Shown here one piece after another: positions 1 through 7,911 of a DNA stretch of 54,558 nt; position 1 is the first letter of the stretch, and each line of letters begins with the position of its first letter. The notes under the pieces were generated by a model, which saw nothing but the letters and a program-made list of their open reading frames with translations, was not told the origin of the DNA and searched no databases. Source of the stretch: Bacillota bacterium. Lineage in GTDB: Bacteria > Bacillota > Clostridia > Peptostreptococcales > Anaerovoracaceae. A program made the position numbers and the translations under genes. The stretch is taken from the NCBI GenBank assembly GCA_017442785.1, contig JAFRZB010000046.1, positions 1 to 54,558 of the forward strand, written 5' to 3'.

Positions 1-552
1 ATCTTCCTCTCGGCTGACGCCTTCGGCGTACTTCCCCCGGTATCGATCCTGACTCCGGAACAGACCAAGTACTACTTCCTCTCCGGATTCACCGCGAAGC
101 TCGCCGGGACCGAGCGCGGGATAACCGAGCCCGTACCCACCTTCTCCGCATGCTTCGGCCAGGCATTCCTGGAGCTGCCGCCCACAAAGTACGGCGAAGA
201 GCTCGTCAAGAGGATGCAGAAGAGCGGCGCCAAGGCCTACCTCGTAAACACCGGCTGGAACGGAACAGGCAAGCGCATCTCCATCAAGGATACTCGCGGA
301 ATAATCGACGCCATCCTTAACGGAAACATCAACAGCGCTCCCACCAAGAAGATCCCGTACTTCAACCTTGAGGTGCCCACGCAGCTTGACGGCGTGGCAT
401 GGGGCATCCTGGATCCGCGCGACACCTATCAGAACCGCAGCGAGTGGGAAGAGAAGGCCAAGGATCTTGCCGGAAGGTTTATCAAGAACTTCAAGAAGTA
501 CGAGAACACCGAGAAGGGCAAGAGCCTCGTAAAGGCAGGCCCGCAGCTGTAA
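1..552 (+). CDS. pckA: Phosphoenolpyruvate carboxykinase (ATP), C-terminal part
   Basis: This is the last 183 codons of an ATP-dependent PEP carboxykinase, which interconverts oxaloacetate plus ATP with PEP, CO2 and ADP in the cytoplasm. The frame is open from base 1, so the gene starts outside the window. Recognisable family features are the cysteine-starting segment [18 protein letters not shown], the stretch [19 protein letters not shown], and a C-terminal tail with [15 protein letters not shown]. The nucleotide-binding P-loop lies upstream and is not visible. In fermentative anaerobes the enzyme often runs towards oxaloacetate, but direction cannot be read here. The gene is followed by a perfect GGGACGGTCC hairpin and then the FtsB-like gene. 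Confidence 0.95.
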   Translation: MFLSADAFGVLPPVSILTPEQTKYYFLSGFTAKLAGTERGITEPVPTFSACFGQAFLELPPTKYGEELVKRMQKSGAKAYLVNTGWNGTGKRISIKDTRGIIDAILNGNINSAPTKKIPYFNLEVPTQLDGVAWGILDPRDTYQNRSEWEEKAKDLAGRFIKNFKKYENTEKGKSLVKAGPQL

Positions 553-592
553 TTCAGCCCGAAAGACTGATAAGGCATAACAACTGAACTCA

Positions 593-618
593 GGGACGGT
601 CCTGTCCGGGACCGTCCC
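593..618. repeat. GGGACGGTCC inverted repeat (dispersed GGGACGGT element)
   Basis: A perfect 10-bp inverted repeat, GGGACGGTCC and GGACCGTCCC with a six-base loop, fills the gap before the next start codon. It has no T-run, so it is unlikely to be a simple terminator. Related GGGACGGTTCTC or GGGGACTGTCCC sequences lie just before the starts of rsmA, metG and lysS, which points to a dispersed repeat family. Confidence 0.6.
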
Positions 619-633
619 TCTTGGAAAGAAGAA

Positions 634-1050
634 TTGGCACAGGACTACTTTAAGGAAGACATACTGCAGAACGCGATATCCAACCGGCAGCGCGAACGCC
701 GCGAGGCCAGGGAGGCTCTGCGCGCTAAAAAGGAGCAGCAGGAGAAGAAGAGCGCGGAAGCGGCGCTCAGGGCAAAGAGGCGCAGAAGGATGCTGGCGCT
801 GACTATCCTGGTGCTTATTGTCGTGGCAGTCATCTTCGGGCAGTCCGTGTTCAGGATAATAGAGCTGAAGCGCCAGAAGGAGGCCGCTCAGAGGCAGCTG
901 GACAAGCTCCGCGAGCGCGTGGAGCAGCTGGAGGACGAGCTTGCCCGCGTCCAGACAGACGAATACATAGAGCAGCAGGCCAGGACCCATCTTCGGATGA
1001 TCTTCCCCGGCGAGACGGTCTACATACTCGTTCCCCCCCAGGAGGAGTAG
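634..1050 (+). CDS. FtsB/DivIC-family septum formation initiator protein
   Basis: The 138-residue protein has a basic N-terminal cytoplasmic stretch (about residues 1-50, rich in Arg, Lys and Ala), one membrane segment at about 52-70 (LALTILVLIVVAVIFGQSVF), and a coiled coil at about 75-115 with repeated Leu/Glu heptads. It ends with the TDEYIEQQARTHLRMIFPGE segment typical of DivIC/FtsB proteins. Such proteins bridge FtsL and FtsQ/DivIB in the division complex. The start is TTG at 634, chosen because a GGAAAGAAG ribosome binding site lies just upstream and the frame begins there. It is followed 18 bases later by rsmA. The assignment to the DivIC/FtsB superfamily is firm; which subfamily is uncertain. 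Confidence 0.85.
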   Translation: MAQDYFKEDILQNAISNRQRERREAREALRAKKEQQEKKSAEAALRAKRRRRMLALTILVLIVVAVIFGQSVFRIIELKRQKEAAQRQLDKLRERVEQLEDELARVQTDEYIEQQARTHLRMIFPGETVYILVPPQEE

Positions 1051-1054
1051 GATA

Positions 1055-1074
1055 GGGGACGGTTCTCCATGTCA
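1055..1074 (+). repeat. GGGGACGGTTCTC element at the rsmA start
   Basis: The sequence GGGGACGGTTCTC followed by ATGTCA overlaps the start codon of rsmA (ATG at 1069). The same 13-mer, inverted, lies between arms TGACATAG and CTATGTCA upstream of metG at 19326-19352. This looks like a degenerate half of that palindromic element. Confidence 0.5.
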
Positions 1075-1986
1075 GAATTTAAGGCAAAGAAGGCCTTCGG
1101 CCAGAACTTCATAAGCGACCCTCAGATAATAGAGGCGATAGCGGACGCCGGCCGGGTAGGTCCGGAGGATACCGTCGTTGAGATAGGCCCCGGAAAAGGG
1201 GCGCTCACCTGCACGCTTGCGGAAAGAGCCGCCCGCGTAATTGCCGTTGAACTGGACGCTGAGGTGATACCGCTCCTTAAGGGAAACCTCGCGGGAGCCC
1301 CCAACGTTGAGGTGGTAAACGAGGACATCCTTAAGTTCGACTGGAGCAGGGTCTTAGTGCAGGCAGAGGAAGCAAACCTTGCAACTGAAAAACAGTGCGG
1401 CGATCTGCAGGCCGACGCCAGAACAGGGCAAAACCCCGAAAACCCTTGCAATTCCGGCGTTCTTCGCATCGTCGGCAACCTGCCTTATTACATCACAACG
1501 CCCATACTCCTGGGCATCTTCGAAAAGAACGTCCCCGCAGAGAGCATAACCGTAATGGTCCAAAAGGAGGTGGCGGAGCGCATCTGTGCGTCCCCCGGCG
1601 GAAAGGACTACGGGGTCCTCTCCATAAGCCTTCAGTACTACGCAGACTGCAGCTACGTTCTGGACGTCCCCGCGGAGTATTTTACCCCGCGTCCCAAGGT
1701 GGATTCCGCCGTGGTCCATATGACCCTTAAAAAAGAAAGGCTTCTGGCTCCGGAAGAGGAGCAGCAGTTCTTTGCCTTAGTAAAAAAGGCCTTCTCCCAG
1801 AGGCGAAAGACCCTTATCAATTCTCTTGCGGGCTATTGCCCGGCGCCGGGCGCTGCTCCTCTGCAGAAGGAGGAGATCCTTAGAGCGCTGGCAGCCTGCG
1901 GCATCGACGAAAAGCGCCGTCCCGAGACCCTCTCCATAGAGGAGTTCGCGGCGCTGTCTAAAAAGGCATCTCAGCTGAACGCGTAA
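1069..1986 (+). CDS. rsmA: 16S rRNA dimethyladenosine transferase RsmA/KsgA
   Basis: This enzyme dimethylates the two adjacent adenines near the 3' end of 16S rRNA during small-subunit assembly. Visible signatures are GQNFISDPQI at 11-20, the SAM-binding VVEIGPGKGALT at 36-47, the acidic ELDAEV, and the catalytic NLPYYI at 137-142. Between the SAM domain and NLPYYI there is an insertion of about 30 residues (roughly 97-130) rich in Gln, Glu, Asn and Cys that I do not recognise from the family. At 305 residues the protein is slightly longer than the usual 270-290. The start ATG at 1069 overlaps a repeat element; the purine-rich GGAGGAG at the end of the upstream gene may serve as ribosome binding site. 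A terminator follows at 2035-2090. Confidence 0.95.
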   Translation: MSEFKAKKAFGQNFISDPQIIEAIADAGRVGPEDTVVEIGPGKGALTCTLAERAARVIAVELDAEVIPLLKGNLAGAPNVEVVNEDILKFDWSRVLVQAEEANLATEKQCGDLQADARTGQNPENPCNSGVLRIVGNLPYYITTPILLGIFEKNVPAESITVMVQKEVAERICASPGGKDYGVLSISLQYYADCSYVLDVPAEYFTPRPKVDSAVVHMTLKKERLLAPEEEQQFFALVKKAFSQRRKTLINSLAGYCPAPGAAPLQKEEILRALAACGIDEKRRPETLSIEEFAALSKKASQLNA

Positions 1987-2034
1987 CGCCCGAAATACGT
2001 AATGTTTTCGGATTTTCGGTCTATTACAGGAAAT

Positions 2035-2090
2035 AACACCACCCCAGACAACAGTATGCCGCCAAAACGAGGTGGTTGTTTTTATTTTTT
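2035..2090 (+). terminator. Intrinsic terminator of the rsmA transcript
   Basis: AACACCACC pairs with GGTGGTTGTT (one bulge) across a 27-base loop, and a T-rich tail follows at once. It sits 48 bases after the rsmA stop. The rest of the 1987-2317 gap holds no gene I can support, only the AATGGCCC hairpin listed next. Confidence 0.6.
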
Positions 2091-2183
2091 GTGTCGGGTC
2101 GCCATGGTTTTGTCGAAAACGGTACATTTTTTGCGTTGAAGATCAATGACGGCGCTTGTTCTTCCGGATTTTGGAAGACATAA

Positions 2184-2202
2184 AATGGCCCGGCGGGCCA
2201 TT
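2184..2202 (-). terminator. AATGGCCC hairpin downstream of the minus-strand membrane protein
   Basis: A perfect 8-bp stem AATGGCCC / GGGCCATT with a three-base loop. Read on the minus strand it lies about 115 bases after the stop of the 2318-2809 gene and is followed by a short T-containing tail. It may end that transcript; the weak tail keeps confidence low. Confidence 0.4.
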
Positions 2203-2317
2203 CTTGTTGTCTGAAATACTATAAAAACTGCAAAATGACCGAAAATCGTCAAACAAGAGCAGCTGCTGTAAGGAATAGAGATAAGTGGGCGCGTGAAGAA
2301 GCTTTGAGGAGAGCATT

Positions 2318-2809
2318 TTACGGTGTGGTATAGAACTCGTAATAGCACTCGCCTTTGCTCCACGATGCGTAAACGTGAACTATGTAGATGCCGTCCGAAG
2401 GGACGGTAAATTTATATCCGGACAGGTAGCCGGATGTTTCCCGGGACATCATCCTGCCGTAGTCCTGAGCGTCCGCGGCACTTTCCGGGTAGATGGCAAC
2501 GGCTACGGAATCCGGCTTTTTATCAAATTCAAGAATAAGACTGTAGTTGTCGTTCTCCGAGGGCTCTATGCGAGGCAGGACATGGGCCTTGTAGTGGAAC
2601 AGCGGCCCGGCGCTGTCGGACGACTCATCGGACGTCAACCCGGTCTTCCAGGTGTAGGTGCCCAGCCTTGCGGATATCTCGGTCCCCAGTTCGTTGGAGA
2701 CCGTAAGCTTTGGCGGGTCATCCTTCCTGCCGGCAATGAACACGATCACGGATGCCGCGATTATCACCGCGGCAAGACATATAATTATGATCTTCTGCTG
2801 TTTTTTCAC
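2318..2809 (-). CDS. Hypothetical membrane-anchored extracellular protein
   Basis: I do not recognise a named family. The GTG start at 2809 is chosen because AAAGGAGG lies seven bases upstream on the minus strand; a longer frame starting at 2905 has no such site. The 163-residue product begins with two lysines and a strong membrane segment (KIIIICLAAVIIAASVIVFI, residues 5-24), then an extracellular domain with a GTYTWKTG segment and a C-terminal beta-rich region ending YASWSKGECYYEFYTTP. Small anchored proteins with a TYTWxxG segment are common in clostridia and often bind or sense extracellular ligands, but no function can be assigned. It is divergent from serS. An extended -10 (TGGTATAAT) reads into it. 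Confidence 0.75.
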   Translation of the reverse strand: MKKQQKIIIICLAAVIIAASVIVFIAGRKDDPPKLTVSNELGTEISARLGTYTWKTGLTSDESSDSAGPLFHYKAHVLPRIEPSENDNYSLILEFDKKPDSVAVAIYPESAADAQDYGRMMSRETSGYLSGYKFTVPSDGIYIVHVYASWSKGECYYEFYTTP

Positions 2810-2849
2810 GGACAAGCCTCCTTTGTGCTGCGTGTCTATTATACCATAA

Positions 2850-2878
2850 TATAGACGCGGAGTGTTTTCTGTGATAAA
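2850..2878 (+). promoter_or_regulatory. Probable serS promoter
   Basis: TAGACG, 17 bases, TAAAAT, with a TG one base before the -10 (TGATAAAAT). It is 46 bases upstream of the serS ATG. No T-box or leader peptide fits in this short gap. Confidence 0.5.
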
Positions 2879-2923
2879 ATACCTCTTTAGATAGCACACG
2901 GGCAAGGCCCTTAAGGAGATAAA

Positions 2924-4213
2924 ATGTTAGACATCAAGTTTGTAAGAAGCAATCCGGAGCTGGTAAAGGAGAACATCCGCAAGAAGTTCCAGGACGAAAA
3001 GCTGCCTCTGGTGGACGAAGTAATAGCACTGGACGAGCAGCTGCGCGCTGCCAAGACACGCGGCGACGAGCTTAGGGCTCTTCGCAACACCGTAAGCCGC
3101 GAGATAGGCGGTTTCATGAAGCAGGGCCTTAAGGACAAGGCCGAGGAAGCCAAGAAGAAGGTGGCCGAGATAGCGGACGAGCTGGCCGCACTGGAAAAGC
3201 AGGAGGAGGACAGCCAGGCAGAGCTTACAAAGCGCATGATGGTGATCCCCAACATCATCGATCCTTCCGTTCCCATCGGTCCGGATGACAGCCACAACGT
3301 GGAGCTGGAGAAGTTCGGCGAGCCCGTGGTCCCGGACTACGAGGTCCCCTACCACGTGGACATTATGGAGAGCCTGGCCGGCATAGACATAGACGCCGCC
3401 CGCAGGACCTCCGGCAACGGCTTCTACTATCTTAAGGGAGACATCGCCCGCCTTCACAGCAGCATACTGTCCTACGCGCGCGATTTCATGATAAACAAGG
3501 GCTTCGAGTACTTCATCCCGCCGTTCATGATCCACGGCGACGTCGTTAAGGGCGTAATGAGCTTTGCCGAGATGGAGAACATGATGTACAAGATAGAGGG
3601 CGAGGACCTCTACCTTATCGGTACGTCGGAGCACTCCATGGTGGGACGTTTTATCGGACAAATGTTAAATAAAGAAGACCTGCCGCAGACTCTTACCAGC
3701 TACAGCCCGTGCTTTCGCAAGGAAGTGGGCGCCCATGGCATAGAGGAGCGCGGCGTCTACCGTATACACCAGTTCGAAAAGCAGGAGATGGTAGTCATCT
3801 GCGAGCCCGAGGATTCCCCGATGTGGTTCGACAAGCTGTGGAACAACACCGTAGAATTCTTCCGCACCCTGGACATTCCTGTACGCACTCTCGAGTGCTG
3901 CTCCGGAGACCTGGCGGACCTTAAGGTAAGGTCCCTGGACGTAGAGGCGTGGAGCCCGCGCCAGAAGAAGTACTTCGAGGTAGGATCCTGCTCCAACCTG
4001 GGCGACGCTCAGGCACGCAGGCTCGGAATACGCGTGCGCGACAAGGAGAAGGGCAACTACCTGCCGCACACCCTCAACAACACCGTGGTGGCTCCGCCCC
4101 GCATGCTGATAGCCTTCCTGGAGAACAACCTGCAGGCGGACGGAAGCGTGCTCATCCCCAAGGCTCTGCAGCCCTACATGGGCGGACAGGAGAAGCTGGT
4201 CCCCAAGAAGTAA
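2924..4213 (+). CDS. serS: Seryl-tRNA synthetase
   Basis: Charges tRNA-Ser, and tRNA-Sec where present, with serine. The 429-residue length fits the family. The N-terminal half (about 1-110) is the long helical tRNA-binding arm, starting MLDIKFVRSNPELVKENI and rich in Lys/Glu heptads. The class II catalytic core follows, with motif 2 around SPCFRKEVGAHG (about 263-274) and motif 3 near the end in NNTVVAPPRMLIAFLENN. AAGGAGATAAA immediately precedes the ATG at 2924, an ideal ribosome binding site. It has its own promoter and leads into the flavodoxin and glycosylase genes. Serine is also the end product of the serC-serA operon in this window. Confidence 0.97.
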   Translation: MLDIKFVRSNPELVKENIRKKFQDEKLPLVDEVIALDEQLRAAKTRGDELRALRNTVSREIGGFMKQGLKDKAEEAKKKVAEIADELAALEKQEEDSQAELTKRMMVIPNIIDPSVPIGPDDSHNVELEKFGEPVVPDYEVPYHVDIMESLAGIDIDAARRTSGNGFYYLKGDIARLHSSILSYARDFMINKGFEYFIPPFMIHGDVVKGVMSFAEMENMMYKIEGEDLYLIGTSEHSMVGRFIGQMLNKEDLPQTLTSYSPCFRKEVGAHGIEERGVYRIHQFEKQEMVVICEPEDSPMWFDKLWNNTVEFFRTLDIPVRTLECCSGDLADLKVRSLDVEAWSPRQKKYFEVGSCSNLGDAQARRLGIRVRDKEKGNYLPHTLNNTVVAPPRMLIAFLENNLQADGSVLIPKALQPYMGGQEKLVPKK

Positions 4214-4251
4214 GAGCTTCGCCGCAGAGCATGCACCGGAAAGGTCACAGA

Positions 4252-4947
4252 ATGAAGCATTTAAGAAAGACTGCAGCCGTATTACTGGCCCTGGCGCTGG
4301 TGCTGGCGCTCGCCGCCTGCGGAAAGGCGCCGAAGAATACCGCAAACAACAATAACAACACCGCCCCGCCGGAGAACGTCGCTCCGCTCCCGCCGGGAGG
4401 CAACGAGAACGATCCCACCATAGATCCGGACTTCGGCATTGAAGATCCCGACGATAAGAAGGACCCCGCCGCAAAGGACACCTTAGTGGTCTATTTCTCC
4501 GCTACGGGTAACACCAAAGCGCTTGCCGAGCGCATAGCAAAGATCCTCGGCGCGGACATCTACGAGATAGTGCCGCAGGAGCCCTACACCAAGGAAGACC
4601 TCAACTACAACGACAGGAGCACCCGCGCCACCGTGGAGCAGAACGACAGCGCTGCAAGGCCCGCCATAGCCGGTGAGGAGATATCGCTCAAGCCCTACAC
4701 CACCATATTCCTGGGCTATCCAATCTGGTGGGGAGAGGCGCCGCGCATATTGGACACCTTCGTTGAGCAGTACAGCTTCGGGGACATCATGATAGTCCCG
4801 TTCTGCACATCCTCAAGCAGCTCCATGGGAAGCAGCGCAAAGAACCTGGAGAAGCTTGCCAACGGCGGCCTTTGGACCGGGGGCGCAAGGCTGGACAGGA
4901 ACATCTCCGACGCGGATCTTGAGGCCTGGGTAAAGGGCGCTCTGTAG
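4252..4947 (+). CDS. Flavodoxin-domain lipoprotein
   Basis: The protein (231 residues) starts MKHLRKTAA and has a hydrophobic signal ending LALAACGK, a lipobox whose cysteine would be lipidated. A low-complexity Asn/Pro linker (NTANNNNNTAPP) follows to about residue 75. The rest is a flavodoxin fold: LVVYFSATGNTKALAERIA is the FMN phosphate loop, and FLGYPIWWGEAPRILDTF is the typical second segment. It is probably an extracytoplasmic FMN protein for electron transfer; the partner is unknown. The start at 4252 follows GGAAAGG; an in-frame ATG at 4231 has no binding site. It sits 38 bases after serS and six bases before the glycosylase gene. Confidence 0.88.
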   Translation: MKHLRKTAAVLLALALVLALAACGKAPKNTANNNNNTAPPENVAPLPPGGNENDPTIDPDFGIEDPDDKKDPAAKDTLVVYFSATGNTKALAERIAKILGADIYEIVPQEPYTKEDLNYNDRSTRATVEQNDSAARPAIAGEEISLKPYTTIFLGYPIWWGEAPRILDTFVEQYSFGDIMIVPFCTSSSSSMGSSAKNLEKLANGGLWTGGARLDRNISDADLEAWVKGAL

Positions 4948-4953
4948 CAGGAC

Positions 4954-5445
4954 ATGCCGCAGCATATAGTCCATCCCATCCCGCCGTTTTACGACGAAAC
5001 ATCAAAGATACTTGTATTAGGAAGCTTTCCCTCGGTAAAGTCGAGGGAAAGCGGTTTTTTCTACGGACATCCTCAGAACCGGTTCTGGAAGGTGATGGCC
5101 GCTCTTTTTTCCGAGGAGCTCCCGAAGACGGTCCCGGAAAAGGCGGCGTTTTTGAAAAAGCACCATATAGCGGCCTGGGACTCTATCTTTTCCTGCGACA
5201 TAGAGGGCTCCAGCGACAGCTCCATCACGAACGTCGTCCCCAGCGACCTTTCCGAGATCTTTCGGACCGCGGATATACGCGCGGTATTTACAAACGGGAA
5301 GAAGTCCCACGAGGTCTACGCCAGGTACTGCCTGCCGGATACCGGCCGCCCGGACATCTGCCTTCCATCCACGTCTCCGGCTAACGCCGCATGGAGCACG
5401 GAGCGGCTGCTTAAGGCATGGAGCGTGATCAAAGAATACCTGTAA
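4954..5445 (+). CDS. DNA-deoxyinosine glycosylase (uracil-DNA glycosylase superfamily, HDG type)
   Basis: The 163-residue protein matches the hypoxanthine-DNA glycosylase branch of the uracil-DNA glycosylase superfamily, which removes deaminated adenine from DNA. Signatures are the first active-site block ILVLGSFPSVKS (about 19-30), FFYGHPQNRFWKVM (36-49), the AAWDSIFSCDIEGSSDSSI region, and the last block LPSTSPANA (about 137-145), where other members of the superfamily carry a His-Pro motif. The start ATG at 4954 follows the lipoprotein stop by six bases, so translation is probably coupled. A hairpin follows the gene and overlaps the next promoter. Confidence 0.9.
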   Translation: MPQHIVHPIPPFYDETSKILVLGSFPSVKSRESGFFYGHPQNRFWKVMAALFSEELPKTVPEKAAFLKKHHIAAWDSIFSCDIEGSSDSSITNVVPSDLSEIFRTADIRAVFTNGKKSHEVYARYCLPDTGRPDICLPSTSPANAAWSTERLLKAWSVIKEYL

Positions 5446-5465
5446 GCCACCGAAAACACACGCAT

Positions 5466-5495
5466 GACCGCACTTGACAGTGCGGTCTATTTATG
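5466..5495 (+). terminator. Hairpin after the glycosylase gene, overlapping the blaI-like promoter
   Basis: GACCGCACT and AGTGCGGTC form a perfect 9-bp stem with a TGAC loop, followed by TATTTATGAT. It could terminate the serS-glycosylase transcript. The loop region contains the TTGACA of the next promoter, so the two functions overlap. Confidence 0.5.
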
Positions 5496-5528
5496 ATAGA
5501 CTCGACTTGAGGTCTACTGCGGATAGAC
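5474..5528 (+). promoter_or_regulatory. Promoter with two GTCTA-N7-TAGAC operator-like dyads
   Basis: TTGACA (5474-5479), 17 bases, TAGACT (5497-5502). Two dyads of identical geometry are present: GTCTA at 5485-5489 with TAGAC at 5497-5501, and GTCTA at 5512-5516 with TAGAC at 5524-5528, centres 27 bases apart. The first covers the -10 and the second lies just after the predicted start of transcription. This suits autorepression by the BlaI-like repressor encoded next. Confidence 0.65.
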
Positions 5529-5563
5529 CTGCGGCGTAAAGTATTTGAACGGCGGAGGTACGT

Positions 5564-5932
5564 ATGAAGGAAACAGCGTTGGGAGAAGTACAGACAAGAT
5601 TTGCGGAACTCATTTGGGAGCACCAGCCCATATCGTCCGGAGAGCTGGTGAAGCTTTGCGGGGACGCCTTCGGCTGGAAAAAGTCCACGACATATACAGT
5701 TCTTAAAAAGCTCTGCGAAAAAGGACTCTTTGCAAACGACGGCGGCAGCGTCCGCGCTCTGATCTCAAGAGATGAGTATTATTCCAGGAGGAGCGGTGAA
5801 TTTATCGCGGAGACCTTCGGCGGGTCTTTGCCGGCGTTTCTGGCCGCTTTTGCATCCGGAAGGAAGCTCAGCTCCGCCGAGGCGGATGAGCTGCGTCGTC
5901 TCATAGATGATTTCGAGGAGAAAAGCGTATGA
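5564..5932 (+). CDS. BlaI/MecI/CopY-family transcriptional repressor
   Basis: A 122-residue winged-helix repressor. The region RFAELIWEHQPISSGELVKLCGDAFGWKKSTTYTVLKKLCEKGLF is the family's DNA-binding domain, and the C-terminal part (LRRLIDDFEEK) is the dimerisation helix. Such proteins repress their own operon and resistance or cell-envelope genes and are inactivated through a membrane M56 protease. The ATG at 5564 follows CGGAGG. The stop overlaps the start of the M56 gene by four bases (ATGA), so the two are co-translated. Two identical dyads upstream are probable operators. No beta-lactamase gene is near, so the controlled targets outside this operon are unknown. Confidence 0.92.
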   Translation: MKETALGEVQTRFAELIWEHQPISSGELVKLCGDAFGWKKSTTYTVLKKLCEKGLFANDGGSVRALISRDEYYSRRSGEFIAETFGGSLPAFLAAFASGRKLSSAEADELRRLIDDFEEKSV

Positions 5933-7911
5933 GCGGCATCTTCGTAAAGCTCCTGAACATGAGCATTGCCGCAGGCTGGATAATCGCTGTGATAATCCTC
6001 CTGAGGATAGTGTTTAAAAAAGGCCCCAAGTGGGCAAGGTGCATTCTCTGGGCGGTAGCAGCGCTGAGGCTTCTGATCCCGTTCTCCCTGGAGAGCAGCC
6101 TGAGCGTGCTTCCGAGCGCCAGGACAGTCGTGGTAGACGAGTACTACGAGGAAGGGACCACGGAGAAGCAGGAAGGCGTCATCATACAGATAGAAAGCGG
6201 TATTCCGGCTGTTGACCGGAGCATAGAGCCGGTGATAGGGAGTCTGCGGTCCGGGGATCGGAGCAATGGCGGAAATAAGGCGGCGGAGCTTCTGGACATA
6301 TGCGCCTGTATATGGGCGGCAGGCGTCCTTCTGATGTCAGGATACGCTGCTTTCAGCTACGTAAGGCTCCTTCGGCTGACCCGATCCGGCATCAGAAGGC
6401 CCGACGGCGTCTATATCTGCGACAGGACGGATCAGCCCTTTATTCTGGGGATAGTACGTCCGCGGGTGATCCTCCCCTCGGGAAACATGCCCGGGGAACA
6501 GCACGTGATAGCGCACGAGAAGGCGCATCTTTCCCGCAGAGACTATCTCTGGAAGCCTCTCGGTTGGCTGCTGCTGACGGTCTACTGGTTCAACCCGCTG
6601 ATGTGGGCTGCGTATATCCTCTTCTGCAGGGACATAGAGCTTGCCTGCGACGAAAAGGCTGTAAAGGATATGACCGGCAGCGCCAGGGCAGATTACTCAA
6701 GGACGCTGCTTGCGCTCGGAAGCGTTCGCAGAGCAGTTTCGGCCTGCCCTCTGGCCTTCGGCGAGACGGCGGTAAAAGACAGGATAAAGACCGTCCTCAA
6801 TTACAAAAGGCCCGCGTTTTGGGTGGTAGCGGCGGCCATCATCGTCTGCATTGCTCTTGCGGTGTGCTTCCTTACGGACAGACCGGAAAAGATCCCGCAG
6901 CAGGGCAAAATTTCCGAGTGGTTCGACATGTACGACATGCTCCACGGCAAAGAGGAATTTAATTTCGAGTTCCCGGAGGACTATACAACGGACGCCTTCC
7001 CCGGGGCAAGGTTCGCTTTTAACGGAGAGCCCGGATGTCTGCACGTGGTTGAAAAGGACGGGAATATAAAGCGTCTCAACTATGGGATGCCGCTGAACGC
7101 GTGGCTTTGCGATCTTACGGGAGACGGAAAGCCGGAACTGTGCGTCACCTTTGAGAGCGGTTCCGGGCATACGATAGAGCACATCATAGTCTACGATTAT
7201 GCAGAAGATAAGCTATATAGGTTCATCGAGCCGGACTTCGATCTTGCACTTAAATACAGCAACGGAAAATTAGTTGCAGAGAAAAGGATACATATCGGGG
7301 CGCCCGGAAGAGGACCTCTGGTTGCAAGAGGGCTCATCATGATAAAGAACGGTGCCCTGGCCATGCAGAACGGCGAAAAGACTGAGGTAGAGGACTTCGT
7401 AACGGCCCAGGGATACGACTTCGGATATACCGGTTACGATCTTGAGATGCATCCCGGGGACTGCGTCCTTATAACTGACGGCCGCGGCGGAGAAAGGTAC
7501 ATCTCACTTTATGGCGGGTACATCTACATAGGGTATACCGGGGACGGAAGGACTGTATATAAAGAGTATGTGCAGTTCCGCCCAAACGATTCCGAAGGCA
7601 GGAACATGAGTCTGGATGATGTGCTTGAGCTTTCGAAGAAGGGTGAGGCGCTGAGCCTTGAAGACCTTAAGGGCTATGCCTTCAGCGAGATAGGCTCAGG
7701 GGTCAATGTGAGGCTCTATACGCTCGGTGTCCTCTATTATGTGCCTTATTATCTTACGGTGAGTGAGCTCAACGGCGTTCTCGGCACTTCCCTGGTGTAC
7801 GTCCCCACGGGGGACAGTATAGACATAAGAAAAGAGGATCCCTGGGCCTTCTGGGAAAGGCACAGAGAGCCTCAGATTGAGGATGTTTCGGAGGAAGGCC
7901 CCGCGGGTTAG
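5929..7911 (+). CDS. M56-family (BlaR1-like) membrane metallopeptidase with unrelated C-terminal domain
   Basis: The N-terminal part of this 660-residue protein is the BlaR1/MecR1 peptidase: membrane segments near 10-28 and 35-55, another near 123-145, the zinc motif HEKAH at 196-200, and the third-ligand region ELACDEKAV. A further membrane segment (WVVAAAIIVCIALAVCFL) lies near residue 300. In BlaR1 the C-terminal sensor is a penicillin-binding domain, but here the last 350 residues show no SxxK/KTG pattern. Instead there is LCDLTGDGKPELCVTFESGSGH, like an FG-GAP or calcium-binding repeat, and beta-rich sequence. The signal sensed is therefore unknown. The gene overlaps the repressor by four bases, and its stop overlaps the stop of the convergent DUF1015 gene. 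Confidence 0.88.
   Translation: MSGIFVKLLNMSIAAGWIIAVIILLRIVFKKGPKWARCILWAVAALRLLIPFSLESSLSVLPSARTVVVDEYYEEGTTEKQEGVIIQIESGIPAVDRSIEPVIGSLRSGDRSNGGNKAAELLDICACIWAAGVLLMSGYAAFSYVRLLRLTRSGIRRPDGVYICDRTDQPFILGIVRPRVILPSGNMPGEQHVIAHEKAHLSRRDYLWKPLGWLLLTVYWFNPLMWAAYILFCRDIELACDEKAVKDMTGSARADYSRTLLALGSVRRAVSACPLAFGETAVKDRIKTVLNYKRPAFWVVAAAIIVCIALAVCFLTDRPEKIPQQGKISEWFDMYDMLHGKEEFNFEFPEDYTTDAFPGARFAFNGEPGCLHVVEKDGNIKRLNYGMPLNAWLCDLTGDGKPELCVTFESGSGHTIEHIIVYDYAEDKLYRFIEPDFDLALKYSNGKLVAEKRIHIGAPGRGPLVARGLIMIKNGALAMQNGEKTEVEDFVTAQGYDFGYTGYDLEMHPGDCVLITDGRGGERYISLYGGYIYIGYTGDGRTVYKEYVQFRPNDSEGRNMSLDDVLELSKKGEALSLEDLKGYAFSEIGSGVNVRLYTLGVLYYVPYYLTVSELNGVLGTSLVYVPTGDSIDIRKEDPWAFWERHREPQIEDVSEEGPAG

Noticed and set aside
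593-618. Intrinsic terminator after pckA
   Set aside because: The stem is perfect but no T-run follows, and related sequences recur at other gene starts, so it is treated as a repeat.
2906-2923. Leader peptide or attenuator for serS like those of serC and metG
   Set aside because: Only about 45 bases separate the promoter and the start codon, with no Ser-rich frame and no terminator.
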